A DNA stretch of 56,240 nt, from assembly GCF_000455285.1 (NCBI RefSeq), contig NZ_HG005290.1, forward strand, positions 225,814 to 282,053. The letters run 5' to 3'. The notes beneath the pieces were generated by a model. That model did no database searches, was not told the DNA's origin, and saw only the letters and a list, made by a program, of their open reading frames with translations. The position numbers and the translations under genes are program-made. Of this stretch, positions 1 through 9,915 are shown piece after piece; the first letter of the stretch is position 1, and each line of letters opens with the position of its first letter. The DNA is from Candidatus Stoquefichus massiliensis AP9. Lineage in GTDB: Bacteria; Bacillota_I; Bacilli_A; Erysipelotrichales; Coprobacillaceae.

Positions 1-495
1 TGTTAAAGAATGACCTACCCATGCCTGAGGAACTTTCATTTCCACAACACTATAATTATCATCTAATTCAATTAAATCAGTAATGTTCTTTCTTAATAAT
101 GAACGCGCAACTCTTTCTCCCATTTCTTTTTCAGGGCGACAAACACGATCAGCACCAATTTTTTCTAAAACAACTTTAAAACGTTTGTTTTTCGCTTTTG
201 CAATAATATAAGGAACACCTATTTCTTTAAGATTAAGAACTCCTAATAAACTTTCTTCTAAATGATTCCCAATCGCAACAATACCAACATCAAATTCTTC
301 AACACCTAAATCAATTAAAAACTGCTGATCTGTAATATCTCCAATAACAGCCTTTGTTGCAAATTCAGAAACCCTTTGTACGCATTCAGGATCTTTATCA
401 ACTGCAAGGACCTCGCATCCAAATTGTGATAATGTTTTTGTAATTGTAGAACCAAAAACGCCAAGACCTAAAACAACATACTGTCTGTTTTTCAT
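1..495 (-). CDS. ktrA: KtrA/TrkA-type potassium channel regulatory subunit (partial)
   Basis: The start codon is at 495 and the frame stays open to the window edge, so only the first 165 residues are seen. The N-terminus reads MKNRQYVVLGLGVFG, a Rossmann nucleotide-binding fold (GLGVFG), and AVDKDPE follows at the end of strand 2, as in RCK/KTN domains. The family forms a cytoplasmic ring that binds ATP/ADP or NAD and gates the KtrB K+ translocator. The ktrB stop is four bases upstream, so the two are translationally linked. The C-terminal RCK_C domain, if present, lies outside the window. Confidence 0.93.
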   Translation of the reverse strand, partial: MKNRQYVVLGLGVFGSTITKTLSQFGCEVLAVDKDPECVQRVSEFATKAVIGDITDQQFLIDLGVEEFDVGIVAIGNHLEESLLGVLNLKEIGVPYIIAKAKNKRFKVVLEKIGADRVCRPEKEMGERVARSLLRKNITDLIELDDNYSVVEMKVPQAWVGHSLT

Positions 496-499
496 ACTT

Positions 500-1900
500 C
501 TAACCTATCAAGACATTTGCTTCTGGATAAACAATGTCTTTCCCTTTCATTTGATTATAACGTTTTGCAAAGATTAAAACCATTGTAATTGGTCCAATAC
601 GACCAATATACATTAATATAATAATGACAATTTTTCCAACGCTTGTCAAGAGCGGTGTCACTCCAGCAGTTAATCCCACTGTTGCAAAGGCAGAAAAGAC
701 CTCAAATACTAAATCAATAAATGGAATGACTTCACTTACTGCTAAAACAATAAGACCTATAATACAAATAAAGAAACTCACCATAGCAATTGTTAAAGAA
801 CGCTTTACAACCTGATCGGAAATCGAACGTTTCATAAGTTTAATACGATCACTCCCAATAACTAAAGAATGAATATATAATAACATAATTGCGAAAGTAA
901 CAGTTTTGATACCACCAGCAGTTCCTGCTGGAGATCCTCCGACAAACATAAACATAGACATAATTAGTTTTGTAGAAACATGCAAAGCACCAATATCAAC
1001 AGTTGCAAAGCCTGCTGTTCTTAATGTTGTTGACTGAAAAAAACTAGCAAGAATTTTTTTGGGCCAAGGCATTGTCCCCAGTGTTTTCATATTATCAAAC
1101 TCTAATCCTAAGATAATCACAGTACCTGAAATCAACAAGAATATAGTGATCAAGAAAACAATCTTAGTATGAAGCGATAAAGATGTTATAAATTTTCTTA
1201 ATTTAAAGACTTTAAAATTATCTTTATAGTGCTGCCATGCCATTCTTAAGTCAACCCAAACAACAAAACCTAATCCACCAGCAATAATCAGTGCTGAAAT
1301 GACAAGATTAACCAAAACATCACTATGATAATTCATCAAGGAGTTGGCCCCTAAAATATCAAATCCTGCATTACAAAAAGCTGAAATAGAATGAAATAAA
1401 GAATAATATATGCCTTTGATTAAACCAAATTCAGGAATAAACACAAAACTTAAAAATAAAGCACCTAAAAGTTCAAAAACAATTGTATATTTAATAACCC
1501 TTTTAATATAAATACTCATAGCACGCATGGAAGTCTGGTTCAATGCTTCTTGCATAATAATCTTATTGGTATATGATAGTTTTCGTTTAAAAGCCACAAG
1601 CATCATATTTAAAAGCGTTAAAAAACCTAATCCACCTATTTGGATTAATGATAGGATAACAAGTTGTCCAAAAACAGAATATTGTTCTGAAACAACAACA
1701 GGAACCAAACCAGTAACACAGGTTGCAGAAGTTGCTATAAAAAGATGATCTAAATAAGGAATAACTGTCCCTTGATTTGAAATAGATAATGATAATAATA
1801 ATGATCCGATAATAATAACCATAAAGAAACTAAAAGCTATTCTTCGCGTTGGTGAGAATGACTTTTTCTTTTTATCTTTATGAATATCAATTGCTTCCAT
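500..1900 (-). CDS. ktrB: KtrB/TrkH-family potassium uptake membrane subunit
   Basis: A 466-residue polytopic membrane protein of the TrkH/KtrB family, which carries K+ (usually Na+-coupled) across the cytoplasmic membrane. The four pore-loop motifs are visible in order: ATSATCVTGL (TGL at 63-65), SAFCNAGFD, TLRTAGFATVD, and FATVGLTAG near the C-terminus, each with the selectivity-filter glycine. The length is typical of KtrB. The start follows a GGGGAGG Shine-Dalgarno sequence and overlaps the end of the upstream oxidoreductase gene by 14 bases. The ktrA regulator follows directly, so the pair forms a complete Ktr system. Confidence 0.95.
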   Translation of the reverse strand: MEAIDIHKDKKKKSFSPTRRIAFSFFMVIIIGSLLLSLSISNQGTVIPYLDHLFIATSATCVTGLVPVVVSEQYSVFGQLVILSLIQIGGLGFLTLLNMMLVAFKRKLSYTNKIIMQEALNQTSMRAMSIYIKRVIKYTIVFELLGALFLSFVFIPEFGLIKGIYYSLFHSISAFCNAGFDILGANSLMNYHSDVLVNLVISALIIAGGLGFVVWVDLRMAWQHYKDNFKVFKLRKFITSLSLHTKIVFLITIFLLISGTVIILGLEFDNMKTLGTMPWPKKILASFFQSTTLRTAGFATVDIGALHVSTKLIMSMFMFVGGSPAGTAGGIKTVTFAIMLLYIHSLVIGSDRIKLMKRSISDQVVKRSLTIAMVSFFICIIGLIVLAVSEVIPFIDLVFEVFSAFATVGLTAGVTPLLTSVGKIVIIILMYIGRIGPITMVLIFAKRYNQMKGKDIVYPEANVLIG

Positions 1901-3464
1901 GTTTGTCCTCCCCTAAAATCATTTCCGCACACATGATGCCATCCACGGCTGCTGACATAATTCCGCCAGCATAGCCCGCACCTTCGCCGATTGGATAAAG
2001 TGCATCACAATATTCAGATGTATATTGATTGTTTCGTAAAATTCTAACCGGTGCACTGCTTCTAGCTTCAACTCCTGTTAGGAGTGTTGATTCATCAATA
2101 AAACCAGGCATTTTCTGATTCATGAGTTTTAAGCCTTCTTTTAAATTTCGATTGATAAATTCAGGAAATAATTTATTTAAATTAGCCAATTGATAACCTG
2201 GCTTAAAACTCGGTTGTATCTCTTTTAGTTCCCCAACTCTATCCTCAAAATAATCCACAACTCTTTGCACTGGTGCATGATAATGACCTCCACCCAGCAA
2301 AAATGCCTGATGTTCTAATTGACGTTGAAACTGGATACCAGCAAGAGGATGATCATCACCAAAATCAGCAGGTATCACATTAACCAAAATAGCACTATTT
2401 GCATTATCTGCATTTCGCGCATAATAACTCATACCATTAACACATAATGTTTCTTTTTCATGCTGTGAAGGGACTACATATCCACCTGGACACATGCAAA
2501 ATGTATAAACACCCCTTCCTTCACTTGTCTGTACTGCCAATTTATAAGGTGCTGCCTTTAAATGTGGAGAATGAGCACTTTGTTTATACTGTATCGCATT
2601 AATACACTTCTGTGACTGTTCTATACGTAAACCTACAGCAAATGGTTTGGCTTGCATTGGCAAACCTTTCTGATATAACATTTCATATGTATCCCGAGCA
2701 CTATGTCCAATTGCTAAAACAAGGGCATCTGCTTCTAATGTTTTCATTTGATCATGCGATTTCATTTGAATTTGATAACTTTGATGATTGTATGTAAAAT
2801 CAACCATTTGTGTTTCAAACAAGAAATGAACACCATGACTTTCCATGGTCTTCCTCATATTGATTAAAACACGACGTAAATAATCCGTTCCTATATGAGG
2901 CTTTGATTCGTATAAAATATCTCGAGGAGCCCCATGTTCAACAAAAGTCTCTAAGATATATTGCAAACGCGGATTTTTTATTCCAGTTGTTAGTTTACCA
3001 TCAGAAAAAGTACCTGCTCCGCCTTCGCCAAAAGCAATATTACTATTTGGATTCAAAATTCCCTCATGAAAGAGCAAATCTATATCTTTCACTCTATCTT
3101 CGACTTTTTTGCCTCTTTCAATCACTGTGACATCTTCTCCAGACATCGCCAAAACATAGGCACAAAATAAACCTGCTGGGCCACTGCCTACAACTGCAAC
3201 TTTTTGCTTATTTGATGGCAAGTATTGATAATGATATGGTTTCACTTTTTGAACCTGTGAATGTTTAGATAAAAATTCTTTCTCATTTTCTACTTCAAAA
3301 TCAAAACTACAAATCCAATGAACGTTTTGTCGTCTTGCATCAACTGACCTTTTTGATAAATGAATATTCTTAATTTCTTTTTCTCTAACATTTAAGATCT
3401 GTGAAACGATCTTACTGTAATTTGTCTGTCCTAATTTAACTTTGACATTATGTACTCGTAACAT
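1887..3464 (-). CDS. FAD-dependent dehydrogenase (COG2509-type)
   Basis: A 525-residue flavoprotein. The first 80 residues form a small alpha/beta domain, then an FAD-binding GxGxxG motif (VVGSGPAGLF, residues 91-100) is followed by the strand-2 acidic end VIERG. GEGGAGTFSDGKL and the C-terminal GEGAGYAGGIMSAAVDG match the uncharacterised 'NAD(FAD)-utilizing dehydrogenase' family. The substrate is unknown. It overlaps the upstream flavoprotein gene by 17 bases and ktrB by 14, so these genes are one operon. A link to K+ transport is not established; they may simply share a promoter. Confidence 0.88.
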   Translation of the reverse strand: MLRVHNVKVKLGQTNYSKIVSQILNVREKEIKNIHLSKRSVDARRQNVHWICSFDFEVENEKEFLSKHSQVQKVKPYHYQYLPSNKQKVAVVGSGPAGLFCAYVLAMSGEDVTVIERGKKVEDRVKDIDLLFHEGILNPNSNIAFGEGGAGTFSDGKLTTGIKNPRLQYILETFVEHGAPRDILYESKPHIGTDYLRRVLINMRKTMESHGVHFLFETQMVDFTYNHQSYQIQMKSHDQMKTLEADALVLAIGHSARDTYEMLYQKGLPMQAKPFAVGLRIEQSQKCINAIQYKQSAHSPHLKAAPYKLAVQTSEGRGVYTFCMCPGGYVVPSQHEKETLCVNGMSYYARNADNANSAILVNVIPADFGDDHPLAGIQFQRQLEHQAFLLGGGHYHAPVQRVVDYFEDRVGELKEIQPSFKPGYQLANLNKLFPEFINRNLKEGLKLMNQKMPGFIDESTLLTGVEARSSAPVRILRNNQYTSEYCDALYPIGEGAGYAGGIMSAAVDGIMCAEMILGEDKHGSN

Positions 3465-4614
3465 TGTCTTCCCTTTCTATTGCCTTTGCAACATGTGATG
3501 CACTTGCAAAAGCAAAATGCAAATTATAGCCACCACACAATCCTGCTACATTAAGAATTTCTCCAATAGCATACATATGTGGATACTTTTTAATAGATAA
3601 ATCATCATTCACTTCTTTTAAAGATAAACCACCTTTCATAACCTGTGCTGTCTCAAATGAGTTTAAACCAACAATATCTAAACTAAAATGTTTTAGTTGT
3701 TTGACAATTTGTTCTACTACATCATTGGGTTTCTTTTCAAAATAAGAAGCAATCTTTGTATGAAGCAATCCATCGTAGAAATGATTATAGCCCTTATTGA
3801 TACGAAGTTCAATATATTCAGACAATTTCTTTTCATCTATTTCATCAAAAAAGTCAATCATGAGTTGATACTGATGTCCGCTCTGATAAAATGCTGATAA
3901 TTGCATAACAGCAATTCCACTGACACCATAATCTGTAAACAGTAATTCTCCTTTTTCCTGATGAATACATTGATGATTTTCTAACAATGAAAAAGTCCCT
4001 TTGACTCTCACACCTTTCCATTGTTTCATAATTGGATTTGTTTTCATTTGAACAAGTGATGGTTGAGGCTTAACAACATTCAAATTTAATTTATATAACA
4101 AATCATAACGTGATGTATTTATCCCAGAAAGTTTTCCTGCTTCACTTCCCATAGCCCAAATAACTGTATCAGCATGAAATGTTTGTTGCTGTGTGTAAAG
4201 TGTATAAGTTCCATGTTCTTTAATTGATATCACTTCTTGGTTATAAAAGAAAAGAACACCTAATTCTTCTGCTCTTTGCATCATAACATGTTTCACCGAT
4301 AAGGCCTGCTCACTTTTAGGATATAATAACTGTCCCTGATAATATGAATATAACCCTAACTCATTCATCTCTTCTTGAACATCAAAATGACGAACTATAT
4401 CATATACTAAATTTGGATGATCACTTTGGTAACACTCTTTATTAATATATTGATTAGATAAATTACAACGACCATTTCCTGTTGCTAATAATTTTTTTAA
4501 AGGTGCCGAATTTTGTTCTAAGACAATCACATCACAATCTATCATTTCTTTTTTTAATAAAATTGATAAATAAACTCCCGATGCACCAGCTCCAACAATA
4601 ACGATTTTTCTCAT
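3448..4614 (-). CDS. HI0933/YhiN/BaiN-like flavoprotein
   Basis: A 388-residue NAD(P)/FAD-dependent oxidoreductase of the HI0933 family. It starts with a dinucleotide-binding motif (IVGAGASG, residues 5-12), then LLATGNGRCNLSN, the family signature, and ends with the C-terminal FAD-contact region IGEILNVAGLCGGYNLHFAFASA. The family includes BaiN, described in bile-acid 7-dehydroxylation, but most members have no assigned substrate, so I do not assign one. The start follows AGGTGG. The first base of the insertion-sequence remnant is only about 14 bases upstream of this start, so the native promoter may have been displaced. Confidence 0.87.
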   Translation of the reverse strand: MRKIVIVGAGASGVYLSILLKKEMIDCDVIVLEQNSAPLKKLLATGNGRCNLSNQYINKECYQSDHPNLVYDIVRHFDVQEEMNELGLYSYYQGQLLYPKSEQALSVKHVMMQRAEELGVLFFYNQEVISIKEHGTYTLYTQQQTFHADTVIWAMGSEAGKLSGINTSRYDLLYKLNLNVVKPQPSLVQMKTNPIMKQWKGVRVKGTFSLLENHQCIHQEKGELLFTDYGVSGIAVMQLSAFYQSGHQYQLMIDFFDEIDEKKLSEYIELRINKGYNHFYDGLLHTKIASYFEKKPNDVVEQIVKQLKHFSLDIVGLNSFETAQVMKGGLSLKEVNDDLSIKKYPHMYAIGEILNVAGLCGGYNLHFAFASASHVAKAIEREDNVTST

Positions 4615-4627
4615 TTATACCACCTAT

Positions 4628-4638
4628 TATGAAGTGAC
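4628..4638 (+). repeat. Left inverted repeat of IS remnant
   Basis: TATGAAGTGAC, the exact reverse complement of 5446-5456. It lies 14 bases upstream of the flavoprotein start codon at 4614. Confidence 0.7.
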
Positions 4639-4989
4639 TTTTGTCAAGATAAATTTACAATTCATAATAAAATTTATTCAATTTTATCATCAAGGGCATA
4701 CATAGGCTCCAAAATACAGTTTCTTCGACAGTTAACCACTCTGTTATTCGTGGATTGGTACCAAAAGGTTAATCGTTCGTCGACAAACTCTATAATCTCT
4801 TTGCGTGGATCAACAATTTCTCATTTAAATGAAATCGCAACTTTCCATTTAAATATTACTCCTATAAGAGGTGGATCTTAGATAGCTGAACCTGTTCCTT
4901 GGTTTTGAATCCTATCTATGCCATCGATATTCTGCTGATTTATCTCTCTTTAAGTCATCCATTCCTTTCTTTAATTTTATATTTTTTCA

Positions 4990-5355
4990 TTAAGCAATAT
5001 TCCCTGTCTCTACTCTCCATACAAAGCATGCTAATTCTCGTGCTATTGCTGTTATAGCAATATTTCTGTTGACTCCTCTTAATATCTTACGTTGATACTT
5101 CTTTTGCAGTCTTATGACTGCCTTATCTGCATAATCTATAACTTTTACATCCTGTCCTTTTGTTTTGACTTGATTTTCTTTCCTTTTACGCCCTGCTTTC
5201 CTTTTACCAATGTCTGAGCTGCCTCTGTTAGTGCCTTTAGTGATGGAATCCATCTCGATAATCCTGGATATCTCAATCCTGTATTTCCATCAATTGCACA
5301 TAAACTGTATGTTTTTTTTATGGACATCCATTCCAATATAGATTATACTTTTTAT
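4990..5355 (-). pseudogene. IS110-family transposase remnant
   Basis: Pieces of an IS110-type (DEDD) transposase are spread over two frames. The N-terminus reads IYIGMDVHKK in one frame (RuvC-like first Asp), then an 8-A run shifts it to KTYSLCAIDGNTG. The original ATG after an AAAGGAGG ribosome site appears mutated to ATA (5353-5355). The middle of the protein is missing: after GNTG the sequence jumps to LRYPGLSR, then SITK (one frame), LTEAAQTLVKG (the other), and back to GQDVKVIDYADKA and the family C-terminus IAITAIARELACFVW. About 120 of roughly 400 residues remain. It cannot encode an active enzyme. Confidence 0.8.
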
Positions 5356-5445
5356 AGTGACCTCCTTTTGTCGTTATGGTAACGATTCTATAATATTTAT
5401 TCTAATCTTATTATGAATCTAAATCCACGTATTGGCAAGTGGGAG

Positions 5446-5456
5446 GTCACTTCATA
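5446..5456 (-). repeat. Right inverted repeat of IS remnant
   Basis: GTCACTTCATA on the plus strand, reverse complement of 4628-4638. The same GGAGGTCACT string also recurs at the transposase ribosome-binding site. Confidence 0.7.
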
Positions 5457-5506
5457 TTATCTCTTTCATTATTTTATACGAAATATAAGGATTATACCAT
5501 TTTTTA

Positions 5507-5535
5507 TTGAAAAATAGTGAAAAAATGTTTATAAT
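5507..5535 (+). promoter_or_regulatory. SigA-type promoter of yebC
   Basis: The -35 TTGAAA (5507-5512) and -10 TATAAT (5530-5535) are separated by exactly 17 bases. Transcription would start near 5542, with a short leader carrying AAAGGAGG before the yebC ATG. Confidence 0.85.
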
Positions 5536-5566
5536 ACAAAAGGAATTTTAAAAGGAGGAATCACGA

Positions 5567-6307
5567 ATGGGTAGAGCACATGAAGTGCGTAAAGTCGCTA
5601 TGGCGAAAACAGCTGCAAAAAAAGCAAAAGTCTATTCTCGTTATGGAAAAGAAATTTATTTAGCAGCAAAGGCTGGTGGACCTGAACCTGATGCGAACTT
5701 AACACTAAGACGTTTAATTGAAAAAGCCAAGAAAGATCAAGTTCCTGCTGATGTCATTAAACGTGCTATTGATAAAGTCAAAAGTGGTGTGACAGAAGAT
5801 TATGAACCAATTCAATTTGAAGGATTTGGTCCTAACAATTCAACAATCATTGTCAAATGTTTAACTGATAATATTAATCGTACAATTTCTCAAGTTCGTC
5901 CAGCATTTACAAAATCTAAATCTAAATTAGGTGCTGAAGGTTCAGTTGCTTATTTATATGATGTAGAGAGTACTGTGATTTTTAATGGTATGAACGAAGA
6001 AGATGCATTGGAAGCTTTAATTATGGCTGAAGTTGATGCTAAAGATATTACAACTTTAGAAGATGGACGTATTAAAGTTACTGGAGAACCTACTGATTTA
6101 TATAAAATCAAAACAGCTATTGAAGAAGCTAAACCAGATGTTGAATTTGATATTTATGAAATCACAACAACACCTCAGGATTATGTAGAACTCGAAGGTG
6201 ATGATATGATGTTATTTGAAAGATTAATGGATTTATTAAATGATTGTGATGATGTTGATCAAATTTTCCATAATGTTTCTAATTATGATGACGGAGAAGA
6301 AGAATAA
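5567..6307 (+). CDS. yebC: YebC/PmpR (TACO1) family protein
   Basis: A 246-residue member of the YebC family, the usual length. It begins MGRAHEVRKVAMAKTAAKKA with the family motif GGPEPDANLTLRRLIEKAK and ends with the acidic C-terminal lobe. YebC proteins were annotated as transcription regulators (PmpR); more recent work on YebC/TACO1 points to relief of ribosome stalling at proline stretches. Which applies here cannot be told from sequence. The start is set by AAAGGAGG seven bases upstream, and the gene has its own promoter and its own terminator overlapping the stop codon. Confidence 0.95.
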   Translation: MGRAHEVRKVAMAKTAAKKAKVYSRYGKEIYLAAKAGGPEPDANLTLRRLIEKAKKDQVPADVIKRAIDKVKSGVTEDYEPIQFEGFGPNNSTIIVKCLTDNINRTISQVRPAFTKSKSKLGAEGSVAYLYDVESTVIFNGMNEEDALEALIMAEVDAKDITTLEDGRIKVTGEPTDLYKIKTAIEEAKPDVEFDIYEITTTPQDYVELEGDDMMLFERLMDLLNDCDDVDQIFHNVSNYDDGEEE

Positions 6308-6331
6308 CATGTTTTTCATGTTATCTTTTTT
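6305..6331 (+). terminator. Intrinsic terminator of yebC
   Basis: A 7-bp stem TAACATG/CATGTTA with a TTTTT loop is followed by a run of T. The left arm begins with the yebC stop codon itself. Confidence 0.85.
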
Positions 6332-6334
6332 TAT

Positions 6335-7000
6335 ATGTTAGTTACCCACCTCTATCATAGTGGCTGTTTGGTCGAATTAGAGCATCATAGTCTTCTCTTT
6401 GATTATCATCAGGGAGAACTTCATATCAATCCAAACAAACCTTTATATGTTTTTGTTTCACATCGTCATTTCGATCATTATAATCCTGAAATTTTTAAAA
6501 TCATTCATCCACATATCACATATATTCTTTCTGATACATTACGTCATAAACATGAAGCACACTACGTAGATATCAATCAGGAATACGATTTCAATGATAT
6601 TCATGTCAAAACATTATTATCAACTGATGAAGGATGTGCTTTTATTGTTCATGTAGAAAATCAAACCATATACCATGCTGGAGATTTAAACTGGTGGCAT
6701 TGGGATGATGAGCCTCGTAAAGATAATGAATATCAGGAAATAACGTATAAACAAGAAATCAATCGAATCAAAGAAACGATTGATTTAGCCTTTGTAGTCG
6801 TAGACAAACGACAAGAAGGAGATTATTTGCTTGGTTTACAATATTTCCTAAATCACGTTAAAGCTCGGTACATTATGCCAATTCATTATTTTGGAGATTA
6901 TACAATCACAAAACAATTACAACAAGAAAAACTTAATAATCCATACATGGCTGAAATTATACCAGTTCATCACCAAAATGAAACATTTGAGATCTTCTAG
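6335..7000 (+). CDS. Metallo-beta-lactamase-fold hydrolase
   Basis: A 221-residue protein with the metal-binding motif SHRHFDHYN (HxHxDH form), a later Asp in HAGDLNWWHWDD, and a C-terminal His (IMPIHYFGD). This is the small L-ascorbate lactonase/UlaG-like class of MBL hydrolases, with unknown substrate. The ATG at 6335 sits directly after the yebC terminator and has no Shine-Dalgarno sequence. No in-frame upstream start exists, and the protein fold begins at this Met, so the start is firm although the translation signal is poor. Expression would need read-through of the terminator or a leaderless transcript. Confidence 0.85.
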   Translation: MLVTHLYHSGCLVELEHHSLLFDYHQGELHINPNKPLYVFVSHRHFDHYNPEIFKIIHPHITYILSDTLRHKHEAHYVDINQEYDFNDIHVKTLLSTDEGCAFIVHVENQTIYHAGDLNWWHWDDEPRKDNEYQEITYKQEINRIKETIDLAFVVVDKRQEGDYLLGLQYFLNHVKARYIMPIHYFGDYTITKQLQQEKLNNPYMAEIIPVHHQNETFEIF

Positions 7001-7010
7001 ATCTCTTTTA
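6989..7010 (+). terminator. Terminator of MBL hydrolase gene
   Basis: GAGATC-TTCTA-GATCTC stem followed by TTTTAT; the stop codon (6998-7000) lies in the loop and right arm. Confidence 0.65.
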
Positions 7011-7055
7011 TTTATTTGCAATGTTCAAATTGAAAATTTAAACATTGCAAATAAA
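7011..7055. terminator. 15-bp inverted repeat between convergent genes
   Basis: TTTATTTGCAATGTT (7011-7025) is the perfect reverse complement of AACATTGCAAATAAA (7041-7055), with a 15-base loop. It probably acts as a bidirectional terminator between the MBL hydrolase and VOC genes. Confidence 0.6.
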
Positions 7056-7083
7056 AAGTAAGTTGTATGATTTCATACTACTT
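7054..7083 (-). terminator. Terminator of VOC-family gene
   Basis: On the minus strand, AAGTAGTATGA and TCATACAACTT form a stem with one mismatch, followed shortly by TTTTT. Confidence 0.55.
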
Positions 7084-7446
7084 ACTAGGAATAATTTCTA
7101 GCCAATAATCGTCAGGATCATGAATAAAATAAAGACCCATCGCTTTATTTTCAAAACAAATACACCCCATTTTTTCATGTAATGCATGTGCTTCGTCATA
7201 TTTATCTACAGTAAAGCAAATATGACTTTCATTTTCTCCAAGTTCATAAGCTTGTGGATGGTCCTTTAACCATGTTAATTCTAACTGAAACGGTGTAACA
7301 CCATCACTTAAATAAACAAGTTGAAAACTCCCATCACTAGATTCTTTTTCTCTAACAACCTCTAAACCTAATGCTTCTTTATAAAAAGCAATACTCTTTT
7401 CTAAATTTGTAACATTAATGTTACAATGGTTAAAAACAGCTTTCAT
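7078..7446 (-). CDS. VOC-family (glyoxalase I-like) protein
   Basis: A 122-residue single vicinal-oxygen-chelate domain. It opens FNHCNINVTNLEKSIAFYKEALGLEVV, and metal-ligand candidates are H7 in this strand, the second-repeat His in ESHICFTVD, and Glu in YWLEIIP near the C-terminus. This layout resembles lactoylglutathione lyase, but small VOC proteins also include resistance and isomerase enzymes, so the substrate is open. The start follows AAGGAGG. It is monocistronic, with a terminator immediately after the stop. Confidence 0.83.
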   Translation of the reverse strand: MKAVFNHCNINVTNLEKSIAFYKEALGLEVVREKESSDGSFQLVYLSDGVTPFQLELTWLKDHPQAYELGENESHICFTVDKYDEAHALHEKMGCICFENKAMGLYFIHDPDDYWLEIIPSK

Positions 7447-7488
7447 TGACTTCCTCCTTATTATGGAATAATTATAACGGTAATTCTA

Positions 7489-7845
7489 TCAGTCCACAAG
7501 TTCCTTTTGTCGTTTCTTTGGTAATGTCAGTACATAACTTTCCTGTATCATTGTTTTAATATCCTCTGTTGTAACAGTTCCATCTAATATAATCGAATTC
7601 CAATGTTCCTTACTCAAGTGGTAGCCAGGAACAACAGACTCATATTTTTCTCTAAAGAAATCTAGCCAGCCTCTTGTCCCTTTCACATTCACCCATATAT
7701 TTCCCTGACGTTCATATATCCATGCAAAGACCTTCTTATTTTCTTGATGTCTCATACATGTCCAATTGATATCAGAGAAAGGATAATCTTCATAAACATT
7801 TTCAAATGTCATGCAATAGTTTATAGCCTCTTCTCTTGTCTCCAT
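7489..7845 (-). CDS. MmcQ/YjbR-family protein
   Basis: A 118-residue protein from the Met at 7845, chosen because AGAAGG lies seven bases upstream and the domain begins at METREEAINYCMTF. The sequence carries typical YjbR features: YEDYPFSD, WTCMRHQENKKVFAWIYER, VPGYHLSKEHWNSIILDG. YjbR has a double-wing fold of the kind found in DNA-binding proteins, but its role is not settled. A -10 TATAAT at 7865-7870 on the minus strand serves it, and the first CIRCE box lies about 30 bases further upstream, so HrcA might also touch this promoter. Confidence 0.85.
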   Translation of the reverse strand: METREEAINYCMTFENVYEDYPFSDINWTCMRHQENKKVFAWIYERQGNIWVNVKGTRGWLDFFREKYESVVPGYHLSKEHWNSIILDGTVTTEDIKTMIQESYVLTLPKKRQKELVD

Positions 7846-7898
7846 ATTTTCACCTTCTGTATTTATTATACATAATTTTGTAAGTAAACAAAATGATT

Positions 7899-7925
7899 TT
7901 AGCACTAATTTTATAGAAGTGCTAA
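7899..7925. promoter_or_regulatory. CIRCE operator 1 (HrcA site)
   Basis: TTAGCACTA-N9-AAGTGCTAA, matching the CIRCE consensus TTAGCACTC-N9-GAGTGCTAA except at the innermost pair. It lies upstream of the predicted groES -10. Confidence 0.93.
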
Positions 7926-7928
7926 ATG

Positions 7929-7959
7929 TTCATATTCAGTTCATATAACAGTTTATAAT
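7929..7959 (+). promoter_or_regulatory. groESL promoter
   Basis: The -10 TATAAT at 7954-7959 is clear; the -35 is weak (TTCATA at 7929-7934, 19-base spacing). The promoter sits between the two CIRCE boxes. Confidence 0.55.
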
Positions 7960-7967
7960 TATCAGTG

Positions 7968-7994
7968 TTAGCAATCAATAGTTATGAGTGCTAA
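7968..7994. promoter_or_regulatory. CIRCE operator 2 (HrcA site)
   Basis: TTAGCAATC-N9-GAGTGCTAA; the right arm is the perfect consensus and the left has one mismatch. It lies in the untranslated leader, just upstream of the AAAGGAGG of groES. Confidence 0.93.
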
Positions 7995-8015
7995 ATAATA
8001 AAGGAGGAAGATATT

Positions 8016-8276
8016 ATGTTAAAGCCATTACATGACTATGTTATTTTAAAGAAAGAAAAAGCAGAAAAGACAACTGCAAGTGGAATTATTTTGACAACGC
8101 CAAAGGAACAAGCAAGTAATCAAGCTACTGTTGTTGCAGTTGGACCAAAATGTGACGAATTATTAAAAGAAGGTATGACTGTTATTTTTAAAGAATATTC
8201 TGGAACAAAATTTAAAGATAATGATGATGAATATATGATTTTAGAAGAAGAAGATATTTTAGCGATTGTTGAATAG
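8016..8276 (+). CDS. groES: Co-chaperonin GroES
   Basis: An 86-residue Cpn10 (slightly shorter than the usual 94-97). It starts LKPLHDYVILKKEKAE, contains the mobile-loop region TTASGIILTTPKE that contacts GroEL, and ends with EEDILAIVE. GroES caps the GroEL ring for ATP-dependent folding in the cytoplasm. AAAGGAGG precedes the ATG. Two CIRCE boxes upstream indicate HrcA repression relieved by heat or unfolded protein. It is followed after 12 bases by groEL. Confidence 0.98.
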   Translation: MLKPLHDYVILKKEKAEKTTASGIILTTPKEQASNQATVVAVGPKCDELLKEGMTVIFKEYSGTKFKDNDDEYMILEEEDILAIVE

Positions 8277-9908
<1,632 letters not shown>

Positions 9909-9915
9909 AATGAAT

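Larger units (their letters stand above)
4628..5456 (-). mobile_element. Degenerate IS110/IS1111-type insertion sequence
   Basis: This region of about 830 bases between two convergent-facing gene blocks holds a broken transposase on the minus strand (4990-5355) and about 350 bases of non-coding DNA downstream of it (4639-4989). The ends carry an 11-base inverted repeat, TATGAAGTGAC, and a second shared inner block (TTCATAATAA-ATT) lies 20-30 bases inside each end. Inverted ends plus a long non-coding segment after the transposase fit the IS1111 subgroup of IS110, where that segment encodes the guide (bridge/seek) RNA. An intact copy would be about 1.4 kb. Classification is by motif only. Confidence 0.72.

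Noticed and set aside
4990-5336. Two small genes for basic proteins
   Set aside because: Both are overlapping pieces of one IS110-type transposase in different frames.
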